A program made the position numbers and the translations under genes. From the NCBI GenBank assembly GCA_021323695.1, contig JAJPKN010000032.1, positions 1-34,839 on the forward strand: a DNA stretch of 34,839 nucleotides. The letters run 5' to 3'. The notes under the pieces are model-generated. The model was given only the letters and a program-made list of their open reading frames with translations, ran no database searches and was not told where the DNA came from. Numbering within the stretch: position 1 is the first letter of the stretch; the number at the start of each line of letters is the position of its first letter. Positions 16,008-22,700 of the stretch are shown piece by piece. This DNA is from Actinomycetota bacterium. GTDB taxonomy: Bacteria > Actinomycetota > Acidimicrobiia > Acidimicrobiales > Palsa-688.

Positions 16008-17074
16008 GCCCGTCGTCGCGCCCGGGGGCCGGCCGGCCGACCATGACGGACGTCGCCCGAGCGGCCCGCGTCAGCCTGAAAACGGTTTCTAGGGTGGTCA
16101 ACGACGAGGCCAGCGTGACTGCCTCCACCGCCTTGGCCGTGCGCCGGGCCATCGCCGAACTGGGTTACCGGCGCAACGAGCACGCACGGGCTTTGCGCCA
16201 GCACCGGGCGCTCGGGATGCTCGGCCTCGTGATCAAGGACGTGTCCAACCCGTTTTACTCGGCCATAGCCCGGGGGGTGGAAGAGCGGGTGCGGGACCGA
16301 GGTTTCCTGGTGGTGGCCGGGAGCTCGGACGAGGACGCGGAACGAGAGCGTGCCTTGCTCGAGATCTTCTGCGAACGCCGGGTGGCTGGCTTGCTCGTGG
16401 TGCCCACCGGCCATGACCACAGCTTCCTGGCTGCTGAGATGGCGATGGGCACGGCCCTGGTGTTCATAGACCGGCCTGGCCACAACATCGCGGCCGACAC
16501 CATCCTGCTGGACAACTTCGGGGGTGCCCGCGCCGGCGTCCAGCACCTGCTCGACCACGGCCACCGCCGGGTTGCTTTTGTTGGCGACCTGCCAGAGGTC
16601 TTCACCACCGCCGAGCGGGCCAAGGGTTACCGGGCTGCGCTGCGCTCGGCCGGCCTCGGTTACGACAGGGGGTTGGTCCGGGTCGGGTGCCACAACACCA
16701 CCAGCGCGGCCGAAGCCACTCGGGAACTGTTGGCTCAACCCGACCCGCCCACAGCCATCTTTGCCTGCAACAACCGGATCACCTTCGGGGTGCTGGCTGC
16801 TTTGGCGGGCATGGGTGGGCGCCAGCCGCGGCCGGCCCTGTTGGGCTTTGACGACTTCGAGCTGGCCGCCTATATGACGCCTCCGGTCTCGGTGGTGGCT
16901 TACGACCCGGTGGAGGTCGGCCGCCAGGCGGCTGAGCTGATATGCCGGCAGCTGGACCGTCCCGAGGGGCGGCCCCGTCGCATCATCGTGCCCACCAGCG
17001 TGGTGGCCCGCGGCTCAGGCGAGCTGCCACCGGCTGGCACCGGTCTTTACCCGATGGCCCGGGCCCATGGCTGA
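16004..17074 (+). CDS. LacI-family regulator of the ribose-type sugar cluster
   Basis: This 356-residue repressor has an N-terminal LacI HTH (MTDVARAARVSLKTVSRVVN, residues 14-33) and a hinge region near ELGYRRNEHARALRQ. A periplasmic-binding-protein-like effector domain follows (GMLGLVIKDVSNPFYSAIARG onward; FACNNRITFGVLAAL; LLGFDDFELAAYMTPPVSVV). The GTG at 16004 is the only in-frame start after an upstream stop. It overlaps the FGGY kinase start by 8 bp, which couples regulator and kinase. It likely controls both divergent operons through the palindrome at 15852-15863. The effector is probably the transported sugar or its phosphate, not identifiable here. Confidence 0.94.
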   Translation: MSPSSRPGAGRPTMTDVARAARVSLKTVSRVVNDEASVTASTALAVRRAIAELGYRRNEHARALRQHRALGMLGLVIKDVSNPFYSAIARGVEERVRDRGFLVVAGSSDEDAERERALLEIFCERRVAGLLVVPTGHDHSFLAAEMAMGTALVFIDRPGHNIAADTILLDNFGGARAGVQHLLDHGHRRVAFVGDLPEVFTTAERAKGYRAALRSAGLGYDRGLVRVGCHNTTSAAEATRELLAQPDPPTAIFACNNRITFGVLAALAGMGGRQPRPALLGFDDFELAAYMTPPVSVVAYDPVEVGRQAAELICRQLDRPEGRPRRIIVPTSVVARGSGELPPAGTGLYPMARAHG

Positions 17075-18428
17075 GCTGCTGGTCGGCATCGACATCGGCA
17101 CTACCATGACCAAGGCCGCCGTCGTGGGCACCGACGGACGGGAGCTGTCGTGGGGCCGAGCCCCCACCCCCTGGCGCGAGGTCCCAACCGGGGCTGAGGC
17201 TGCCCCCGAGGACCTGTTCGGTGCCGTGTGCCAGGCCACCGCGGCTGCTCTGGCGGCCTCGCCTCCGGGCAGGGTCGTGGGCGTGGGAGTGACCAGCCTG
17301 GCCGAGTCGGTCGTCCAGCTCACGAGCCAGGGCGAGCTGGCGGGGCCGTGCATCGTGTGGTACGACCGCCGCGGGGCCGAGGAAGCCGCCGACGCGGCTC
17401 GAGTGTTCGGGCTGGAGGCTTTCGCCCGGCGTACCGGGTTGTCCCCCGCGCCCATACGCACCCTGATGAAGCTGGCCTGGCTGGCCCGGCACGGCCATTG
17501 CCAGCCGGCCCGGGCGCTCAGCATCGCGGACTGGGTCGTCCACCGTATGGGAGGCGAGCAGCGGGCGGAGGCCTCCTTGGCGTCGCGGACGGGTGCCCTG
17601 AGCCTGGCCGGCCCGAGCTGGTGGGAGGAAGGGCTGGCTTGGGCGGGGGCGAAGCCCGGCCTGTTCCCCCCGGTGGTGAGCGCCGGGCACGCCTCCGGCC
17701 ACGTGGCGCTCCACCTGGTCCAAGACGGCGGCCGGGACATGGGACGCCTGGCCGGTGCGGCACTGACCTCGGCCGGCCACGACCACCTGTGCGCGGCCTG
17801 CGGGACCGGTGCCATCCGTGCTGACCAGGTCCTCGACTCGTGCGGTACGGCTGAGGCGCTGGTGCGCACGGTGGCACCGATGGGGGAAGAGGCCCTGGCC
17901 GACGCGTCCGCAGAAGGCCTGGAGGTGAGCAGGCACACCGTGCCTGGGTGCTACGCGCTCCTGCGGGGCCACCAGCTGGGGTTCGTCTTGGACCGCGTCC
18001 TGCGCCTGCTGGGAGCCGACCGGCCCGAGGCGCTGAGCGCCCTGGAGGCGGCGGCCGCTGCCACCGGCGCCGGGGCCCTGCGCCTGGTCCTGGGGGAGCC
18101 TTTTGGTGCGGCGTCGATCGTAGGCCTCCAGGCCGATGCCTCCCCGGCCGGCCTTTGGAACGCGGCCCTGGACGCTGTGGCGGCCGGGGCGGCGGAGGTG
18201 GTCGAGGCCATGGGACGGGTTGCCGGCCCGGCTGAGGAGCTGGTGCTGAGCGGAGGGTGGGCCCGTTCAGCCGGGTTGCGGCGACGCAAGGCGGCGCTGC
18301 TCCCCCGGGCCCGGTGGCCGGAGGTGACCGAGGCCGGGGCCAGGGGGGCAGCACTTTTCGGGGGGATGGCAGCAGGGCTTTTCCAGGGCCCAGCCGAGTT
18401 CCCGCCTCCAGGCGACCGGCCTCTTTAG
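17067..18428 (+). CDS. FGGY-family carbohydrate kinase
   Basis: This 453-residue sugar kinase belongs to the actin-like ATPase fold. The phosphate-1 motif GIDIGTTMTK (residues 7-16) is intact, as is the substrate-side IVWYDRRGAEEA. CGTGAIRADQVLDSCGTAEAL corresponds to the family's catalytic and hinge region, and VLSGGWARSAG to the adenosine-binding motif. It is shorter than xylulokinase or glycerol kinase (about 490-510). Substrate cannot be assigned; ketopentoses, tetritols and 6-deoxy sugars are all used by this family. It overlaps lacI-1 by 8 bp and precedes dhaK by a 214-bp gap of tandem repeats. It probably phosphorylates the sugar imported by the divergent ABC system. Confidence 0.92.
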   Translation: MAELLVGIDIGTTMTKAAVVGTDGRELSWGRAPTPWREVPTGAEAAPEDLFGAVCQATAAALAASPPGRVVGVGVTSLAESVVQLTSQGELAGPCIVWYDRRGAEEAADAARVFGLEAFARRTGLSPAPIRTLMKLAWLARHGHCQPARALSIADWVVHRMGGEQRAEASLASRTGALSLAGPSWWEEGLAWAGAKPGLFPPVVSAGHASGHVALHLVQDGGRDMGRLAGAALTSAGHDHLCAACGTGAIRADQVLDSCGTAEALVRTVAPMGEEALADASAEGLEVSRHTVPGCYALLRGHQLGFVLDRVLRLLGADRPEALSALEAAAAATGAGALRLVLGEPFGAASIVGLQADASPAGLWNAALDAVAAGAAEVVEAMGRVAGPAEELVLSGGWARSAGLRRRKAALLPRARWPEVTEAGARGAALFGGMAAGLFQGPAEFPPPGDRPL

Positions 18429-18486
18429 CCTGATGCTGGCGTCTTCGGGTTGGCCTCCTCAGGCTTGGTTCTTTAGGCTGGCTTTG

Positions 18487-18611
18487 TGGCCGGCCGCCCG
18501 GGCTGCCCACCAAGGTGCGATGGAGCGTATTGGCCGGCCGCTCGGGCTGCCTAGAAAGGTGCCGTGGAGCGCACGGCCAGGCGCGATGGAGCGCACGGCC
18601 AAGGTCGCATG
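18487..18611. repeat. 44-bp tandem duplication plus partial copies before dhaK
   Basis: Two 44-bp units (18487-18530 and 18531-18574) both begin TGGCCGGCCGC and carry GGGCTGCC, AAGGTGC and TGGAGCG. They are followed by a 22-bp partial unit (18575-18596) and a 15-bp stub (18597-18611). The gap between the FGGY kinase and dhaK (18429-18642) contains nothing else recognisable. Confidence 0.75.
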
Positions 18612-18642
18612 ACTAGGCGATGGACATGACTGGGGGACGGCG

Positions 18643-19653
18643 ATGCAAAAGCTGATCAACGACCCGGCGGCCTTCGTGGACGAGGTGCTCGATGGCCTCT
18701 TGCTGGCCCACCCCAAGAGCCTGAAGGCGCCCGCCCGGCGCGTCCTGGTGCGGGCCGGCGCCCCCGAAAGGGGCAAGGTGGCCATCGTCACCGGCGGGGG
18801 CTCCGGCCATCTCCCGCTCTTCCTGGGCTACGTGGGCCAGGGCTTGGCCGATGCGGTGGCCATCGGGGACGTGTTCTCCTCGCCGGGGAGCGACCAGGTG
18901 GTGGAGGCGACAAAGGCGGTTGACGGAGGGGCCGGGGTGCTCTACCTCTACGGCAACTACTCCGGTGACGTCATGAACTTCGACATGGCCGCCGAGCTGT
19001 GCCAGGCCGAGGGCACCGAGGTGGCGACCATCCTGGCCGCCGACGACGTAGCCTCGGCCCCGGCGGACGCCCGGGAACGGCGGCGGGGGGTTGCCGGCAT
19101 CGCGTTCTTGTACAAGGTGGCAGGTGCCCGGGCGGCGCAAGGGGCCAGCTTGGCCCAGGTGGTGGAAGTGACCCAGCGGGCGGCGGCCGGCTTGCGCTCG
19201 ATGGGCGTCGCCCTGTCGCCTTGCACCGTGCCGGCGGCCGGGCGGCCCACCTTCGAGCTGCCGGTGGGCCTGATGGAGGTCGGCATGGGCATCCACGGGG
19301 AGCCCGGCGTGCGCCGGGGCGCGTTGGAACGGGCCGAGGACGTGGCCGCCCAGTTGATGGCCCAGATCCTGGCGGACCTGCCCTTCCAGGCCGGAGACGA
19401 GGTCGCGGTGCTCGTGAACGGCCTGGGTGCCACTCCCCGGGAGGAGCTCTACGTGCTGTTCCGCTCCGTGCATGCCATAGCCACTTCCGCGGGCCTCACC
19501 GTGCGGCGGGCATGGGTGGGCGAGTACGCCACTTCGCTCGAGATGGCTGGTGCGTCGGTCTCCCTGCTCCGGTTGAGCCCGGACATCTTGAGCCTCCTGG
19601 ACGCGCCCGCGGCATCGCCCCTGGTCTGGTTCCCTTCGCCGGCGGGGCCCTGA
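18643..19653 (+). CDS. DhaK-type kinase subunit with altered substrate pocket
   Basis: This 336-residue subunit is homologous to dihydroxyacetone kinase subunit K, which binds its ketose covalently through a histidine. His56 (GGGSGHLP, 51-58), Asp109 (NYSGD) and the hemiaminal His218 (GMGIHGEPG) are all present at the same numbers as in E. coli DhaK. However, E. coli Lys104 is Gly here (YGNYSGD), and Glu57 of the usual GGGSGHEP is Leu. Both lie at the substrate pocket, so the substrate is probably not dihydroxyacetone. Relatives acting on erythrulose-type ketoses exist. The stop overlaps the dhaL start (TGATG). No PTS component is nearby, so the phosphoryl donor is probably ATP. Confidence 0.9.
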   Translation: MQKLINDPAAFVDEVLDGLLLAHPKSLKAPARRVLVRAGAPERGKVAIVTGGGSGHLPLFLGYVGQGLADAVAIGDVFSSPGSDQVVEATKAVDGGAGVLYLYGNYSGDVMNFDMAAELCQAEGTEVATILAADDVASAPADARERRRGVAGIAFLYKVAGARAAQGASLAQVVEVTQRAAAGLRSMGVALSPCTVPAAGRPTFELPVGLMEVGMGIHGEPGVRRGALERAEDVAAQLMAQILADLPFQAGDEVAVLVNGLGATPREELYVLFRSVHAIATSAGLTVRRAWVGEYATSLEMAGASVSLLRLSPDILSLLDAPAASPLVWFPSPAGP

Positions 19654-20288
19654 TGGCAGACGGCCCCTTGCTTCCCAAGTCGTTGCTGGCGGCAGCGGAG
19701 GTGGTCCTCGGTTCGGTCGCCGAGCTCAACCAGTTGGACAGCTATGCCGGGGACGGGGACTTCGGGGTGACCATGGCCAAGGCTGCCCAGTTGGTGAAGG
19801 AGGTGGTCGGGGCCCAGGATGGCAGGCAAGGGCCCGAGCTGCTGTCCTCGTGCGGCGCGGCCATCGCCCGGGGGGCACCGTCGACCAGCGGCACGTTGAC
19901 GGCTACTGCCTTGCTCCGGGCGGCCAAGGCCCTGGCCGAGGGCGGTGGCGGTGGGTTGCCGGCACTGGAGCGGTGCTTCGTGGCGGCCCGGGACGCAGTG
20001 GCCGCCCGGGGCAAGGCCTCGGTGGGCGACCGGACGGTGGTCGACGGGCTGGACGCGGTCTGCACGAGCCTGGGTGGCAGCGTCGCGGCAGGCCTTTCGC
20101 TGGCGGCAGGCCTCCAAGCGGCCGCCCGGGCCGCGGCACAAGCCGCCGAGGCCACCGCCTCCATGCTCCCCCGGGTGGGCCGGGCCAGCTGGGCGCCTGA
20201 GCGCGCCTTGGGCCACCCTGACGCTGGCTGCACCCTCCTGGCGAAGGTCCTGGAGGCAGCCGCCCAGGCGTGCGCCGAGGCAGACTGA
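19653..20288 (+). CDS. DhaL-type ATP-binding kinase subunit
   Basis: This 211-residue subunit is homologous to DhaL, which holds ATP-Mg. Three Asp residues that bind magnesium are intact in LDSYAGDGDFG (Asp29, Asp34, Asp36). The usual GDGDHG is GDGDFG. GAPSTSGTLTATALLRA, KASVGDRTVVDGLDAV and GRASWAPERALGHPDAG follow the family order. The ATG at 19653 overlaps the dhaK stop by one base. Together with DhaK it would form a two-subunit ATP-dependent ketose kinase, supplied by the importer and FGGY kinase of this cluster. Confidence 0.92.
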   Translation: MADGPLLPKSLLAAAEVVLGSVAELNQLDSYAGDGDFGVTMAKAAQLVKEVVGAQDGRQGPELLSSCGAAIARGAPSTSGTLTATALLRAAKALAEGGGGGLPALERCFVAARDAVAARGKASVGDRTVVDGLDAVCTSLGGSVAAGLSLAAGLQAAARAAAQAAEATASMLPRVGRASWAPERALGHPDAGCTLLAKVLEAAAQACAEAD

Positions 20289-20421
20289 GCAGGCAAGACG
20301 ATGCTCCGGTGCGGTAGCACAGGCACAGGAAGCACGCTCCACCGGCAGCATCTTGGCTGTTCAGGGGCACAAAACGTCGCAGGGGGCAGCTCGCCGTGCA
20401 GCCCACCCGCTATCGACCTAG

Positions 20422-20550
20422 GTTGATGGACGAGGCGCCTTTGGAGGGCACAGCTGGGCGCGCATCGCCGCCTGGGCCGGCGTGAGCCCCCAGGCGCTCC
20501 ACAAGAAGTACGCCCAGGCAGCCAAGACGACGAAGGGCCAATTGAGCTAG
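20422..20550 (+). pseudogene. Remnant of a small HTH protein
   Basis: The frame reads SWARIAAWAGVSPQALHKKY (from 20452), then a short tail to a stop at 20548-20550. This resembles the helix-turn-helix of small actinobacterial HTH/Clp-N-associated proteins, in which an S-W-x-x-I-x-x-x-L-G-V-S-x-Q-x-x-x-x-K pattern is common. No start codon or N-terminal domain remains. It is best read as a truncated gene end. Confidence 0.5.
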
Positions 20551-20671
20551 GGCCAACCACTGGCTCGCAGTCCCCAGCCCCGGCACCAGGTCGCTGGTAC
20601 GGTGAGCAGGCCTCTGCAGGCCGGTCGGCACGACGTGAAAGTGGCTGTTGGCAGTTGCGCGAAAGACACCA

Positions 20672-20728
20672 GCCACCTAGAGCGACCTCGGCCAGTACGA
20701 GGAACCAGTCGAGGTCAAGGTACGTCAC
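20672..20728 (-). pseudogene. Truncated Doc/Fic-type toxin start, copy 1
   Basis: A GTG at 20728 overlaps the stop of the upstream RHH-like frame (GTGA). It opens VTYLDLDWFLVLAEVALGG, which resembles the N-terminus of death-on-curing (Doc) toxins. Homology is lost after about 19 codons; the conserved Doc catalytic region (HPFxxGNKR type) is absent. A matching but shorter stub occurs at 21454-21501. The identification rests on a short stretch, so it is tentative. Confidence 0.5.
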
Positions 20729-20961
20729 GGCTCGGCAAGGCGTCTCAGGAGCCCTTGGTCCTCCTCGACCACCTGAGGGGCGATCTCGGCAACCCTCTGG
20801 GCCGACGAGGTGTGGGAGCGGACCGCGTCACGGGCCACGTCCTGCACCGAGTGCTGCCGGGCAGCGGCCTTGCACCGAAGGGCTCGGTCTCGCCAGTGCG
20901 CCGCCCGGACGTCAGGGTCAAAGCAGCCGGCGTAGTTCTTGGGCGTCGATGCCAGCGTCAC
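20725..20961 (-). pseudogene. RHH/CopG-like antitoxin, copy 1 (5' part displaced by hicA)
   Basis: This 78-codon frame ends in SVQDVARDAV, then RVAEIAPQVVEEDQGLLRRLAEP. It resembles the C-terminal part of ribbon-helix-helix antitoxins that pair with Doc toxins. Its first about 18 codons overlap the 3' end of hicA and probably are not original. The frame is open but likely lacks the DNA-binding strand. The stop overlaps the Doc remnant start by 4 bp, as in intact antitoxin-toxin pairs. The nucleotide sequence is repeated with about 80 % identity at 21481-21683. Confidence 0.5.
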
Positions 20962-21142
20962 GGAGGATCCCCGCGAGCGTGCCCCGCTTCAGTTCCCGGT
21001 GGAGGGGCACTACAAGCGGAACGGGCCAAGTTGGGTGGCGTAGCCGGACATGGCTCCCCCTCTGGCGCACAACCACCCAGCCTCGCTTGCCGAGGGCCGC
21101 GACTAGTTCCGCGCCAGAGACGGCCGGGAGCCGCCCGCTCAA
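20918..21142 (-). CDS. hicA: HicA-family mRNA interferase toxin
   Basis: This 74-residue protein has the HicA double-stranded-RNA-binding-like fold. SGAELVAALGKRGWVVVRQRGSH is followed by VRLRHP, with the catalytic His of the G-S-H motif (about residue 30) present. Toxins of this family cleave mRNA when free of HicB. The ATG overlaps the hicB stop by 4 bp. The order hicB-hicA is a known variant. Length is normal (60-80 residues) and no lesion is visible, so it is probably functional. Confidence 0.9.
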   Translation of the reverse strand: MSGRLPAVSGAELVAALGKRGWVVVRQRGSHVRLRHPTWPVPLVVPLHRELKRGTLAGILRDAGIDAQELRRLL

Positions 21143-21363
21143 GCTGGCAGTGGCAACCTGCGACGGACCACGCCCATGTCGAGGCTGCGGCCCTCCTCTC
21201 GGAGCCCCTCGACGTAGAGCTCGAGGGCTTCTTGGGCGTTGGCCATCGCCCCCTCCAGTGTGTCGCCCTCGCTGTGCAGGCCCGGAAGCTCAGGCGCGTA
21301 GGCGTGGTACCCGCCGTCGGGGTCCGGCTCGAAGATGAACTCGACCTCCCTCTCCACTGCCAT
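21139..21363 (-). CDS. hicB: HicB-family antitoxin
   Basis: This 74-residue protein has the HicB partial RNase-H-like fold: FIFEPDPDGGYHAYAPELPGLHSEGDTLEGAMANAQEAL, with the typical P-E-L-P-G-x-x-(S/T)-x-G-D-T core. It lacks a separate C-terminal HTH/RHH DNA-binding domain, so it is a short HicB. Directly upstream on the minus strand a TTGGTG/TACTCT promoter-like pair (16-bp spacer, 21392-21397 and 21370-21375) ends six bases before the ATG. This suggests a leaderless transcript; that promoter is a weak pattern match. Confidence 0.9.
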   Translation of the reverse strand: MAVEREVEFIFEPDPDGGYHAYAPELPGLHSEGDTLEGAMANAQEALELYVEGLREEGRSLDMGVVRRRLPLPA

Positions 21364-21453
21364 GTCCCTAGAGTACCTGGGTAGGCGCCAGCACCAAACG
21401 CGCTGGCCGCAGGCTGGCCGATGGCGGACTGGGGTGGGCCGGCATCGCGGACC

Positions 21454-21690
21454 TCAGGGGACGAGCCCGAGGGGCGCGTCGAGGTCAAGGTAGGCCGTCA
21501 CGGCTGAGCGAGGCGCCTCAGGAGGGCTTGGTCCTCCTTCACGACCTGAGCGGCGACCCTCTCTGTCGACGAGGTGCACAAGCAGATCGCGTCATGGGCC
21601 ACGTCCTGCCTCAAGCGCTACTAGGCAGCGGCCTTGCGCCGGAGGGCTCGGCCTCTGCCATTGCCCAGCGGCGCCACCCGCCCCGACCTA
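21454..21690 (-). pseudogene. RHH antitoxin/Doc remnant, copy 2
   Basis: Translated on the minus strand this reads GRALRRKAAA, then two consecutive stops, then LRQDVAHDAI and RVAAQVVKEDQALLRRLAQP to a stop. That is the same protein as copy 1 with in-frame stops. The stop overlaps a GTG (21501) opening VTAYLDLDAPLG, a Doc-type N-terminus that stops after 15 codons. Copies 1 and 2 are direct repeats of about 200 bp flanking hicBA. Both modules are decayed, this one more so. Confidence 0.6.
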
Positions 21691-21813
21691 GGTTGCCGCT
21701 GCCTGACGGCCCCTGGCGCGGCTGCGCCCTTTGCGCCCCAAGGGAGCACCCGGTAGTTAACGTGCAGCCGGCTCTGCAAAGGACGGCCTGTGACCCGCCC
21801 TCGGGAGACAGCT

Positions 21814-22626
21814 TCAGGGCCGGGCGGCCCCAGGGTGCACGATGGAGTAGAGGTGCTCCAACGCTCGGGCCGCCTCGTCGACCGGCCGTTGCCAGACCTT
21901 GCGGCCGATGACCACGCCGCTGGCACCGGCCTTGAGCGCGTCGGCGACCATCGAGAACAGCTCCTCCAGGGTGCCTCCCTGGGGCCCGCCCAACATGACG
22001 ATGGGCAAGTGGAGCTCCTGGCACCAGGCCTCGAGGGTGGCAGGGTCACCCGGGTAGGCGACCTTCAAGATGTCCGCCCCCAGCTCCATGGCCACCCGGC
22101 AACCGTCGGCCTCGACCTTGGAAGCCTCCGGGCCGCGCTCCATCTGGTAGGCGATCGGCTCGACCATGACCGGCACCCCGACCGGCGCGGCCGCCTCGAC
22201 CACGGCCGAGACCAGGCTCACGACCGGGGCCCGGTCGCGGGCGGCCACGTTCCACGGCATGAGCACCTTGACTGCGTCCACGCCCAAGGCGCTGGCGGTC
22301 GCCAGGCTGCTGATCATGGCCGAGGTGCCCTGAGGGCCGTCGTTCCAGTACGAGTCGATGGTGAGGAGCCGGGCGGGAGCACCCCGGCGGGCGAACAGGG
22401 GCGCGGTCTTGGCTAGCACCCCGGGCCCGACCAGGAACCCGTCGCAGGGCAGGGAGGCGAACCTCTCCAGCGCGGCCACCGGGTCCTCCAGGCCGGGGAC
22501 CCGGCCGAGCATGCTGCCATGGTCGAGCGGCAGGACGACGGTCTTGCCGTCCGGCCCAAAAATCCGCCCCATGCGGTAGGCCTTGCCGGCGTGGGCGGGG
22601 GTCACGGGCTGAAAATGAGCTTGCAC
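21814..22626 (-). CDS. DhnA/LsrF-type class I aldolase
   Basis: This 270-residue TIM-barrel protein belongs to the DeoC/FbaB (DhnA) aldolase family, which includes class I fructose-bisphosphate aldolase and LsrF. Motifs are PLDHG (33-37), VDAVKV (Lys120), MVEPIAY (Glu156) and ADILKVAYPGD. Lys188 of the last is the expected Schiff-base lysine. MLGGPQGG forms the phosphate-binding loop. The GTG at 22626 is taken because the upstream residues fit the family's N-terminal extension; the ATG at 22572 is an alternative. It faces the DhaKL genes across the toxin-antitoxin island. It could cleave a ketose phosphate made by the kinases of this region, which is inference. Confidence 0.88.
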   Translation of the reverse strand: MQAHFQPVTPAHAGKAYRMGRIFGPDGKTVVLPLDHGSMLGRVPGLEDPVAALERFASLPCDGFLVGPGVLAKTAPLFARRGAPARLLTIDSYWNDGPQGTSAMISSLATASALGVDAVKVLMPWNVAARDRAPVVSLVSAVVEAAAPVGVPVMVEPIAYQMERGPEASKVEADGCRVAMELGADILKVAYPGDPATLEAWCQELHLPIVMLGGPQGGTLEELFSMVADALKAGASGVVIGRKVWQRPVDEAARALEHLYSIVHPGAARP

Positions 22627-22657
22627 TCTTCAGTACTCTAACCCGGCCAGCCGGGCT

Positions 22658-22674
22658 GCGCCCCGGTGGGGCGC
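22658..22674 (-). terminator. Hairpin after the MFS exporter gene
   Basis: GCGCCCC and GGGGCGC form a perfect 7-bp stem with a 3-nt loop, 27 bp past the exporter stop codon and 32 bp before the aldolase start. It would separate the two minus-strand transcription units. It is not followed by a T-run. Confidence 0.55.
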
Positions 22675-22700
22675 ACGTCGAGGGTGCGGGCCAGGCCGCT

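Larger units (their letters stand above)
20414..21695. other. Toxin-antitoxin remnant island bounded by 12-bp direct repeats
   Basis: CGACCTAGGTTG occurs at 20414-20425 and 21684-21695, in the same orientation. Between them lie an HTH remnant, intact hicBA and two decayed RHH/Doc modules. The 12-bp repeat contains the palindrome ACCTAGGT, so coincidence is possible, but it coincides well with the borders of the odd content. The flanks, 20289-20413 and 21696-21813, hold nothing recognisable. Confidence 0.45.

Noticed and set aside
18643..20288. Ordinary glycerol/dihydroxyacetone kinase operon
   Set aside because: No glycerol dehydrogenase or PTS DhaM component is present, and the pocket residues at 57 and 104 differ from E. 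coli DhaK.
19742..20728. Long minus-strand frame opposite dhaL starting with the Doc-like sequence
   Set aside because: Only the first about 19 codons look like a Doc toxin. The rest is antisense to dhaL and low-complexity, so the toxin is called truncated.
12601..22626. An Lsr (autoinducer-2) uptake and processing locus, because of the FGGY kinase and LsrF-like aldolase
   Set aside because: There is no LsrG or LsrR, the binding protein lacks recognisable LsrB features, and DhaK/DhaL do not belong to that pathway.
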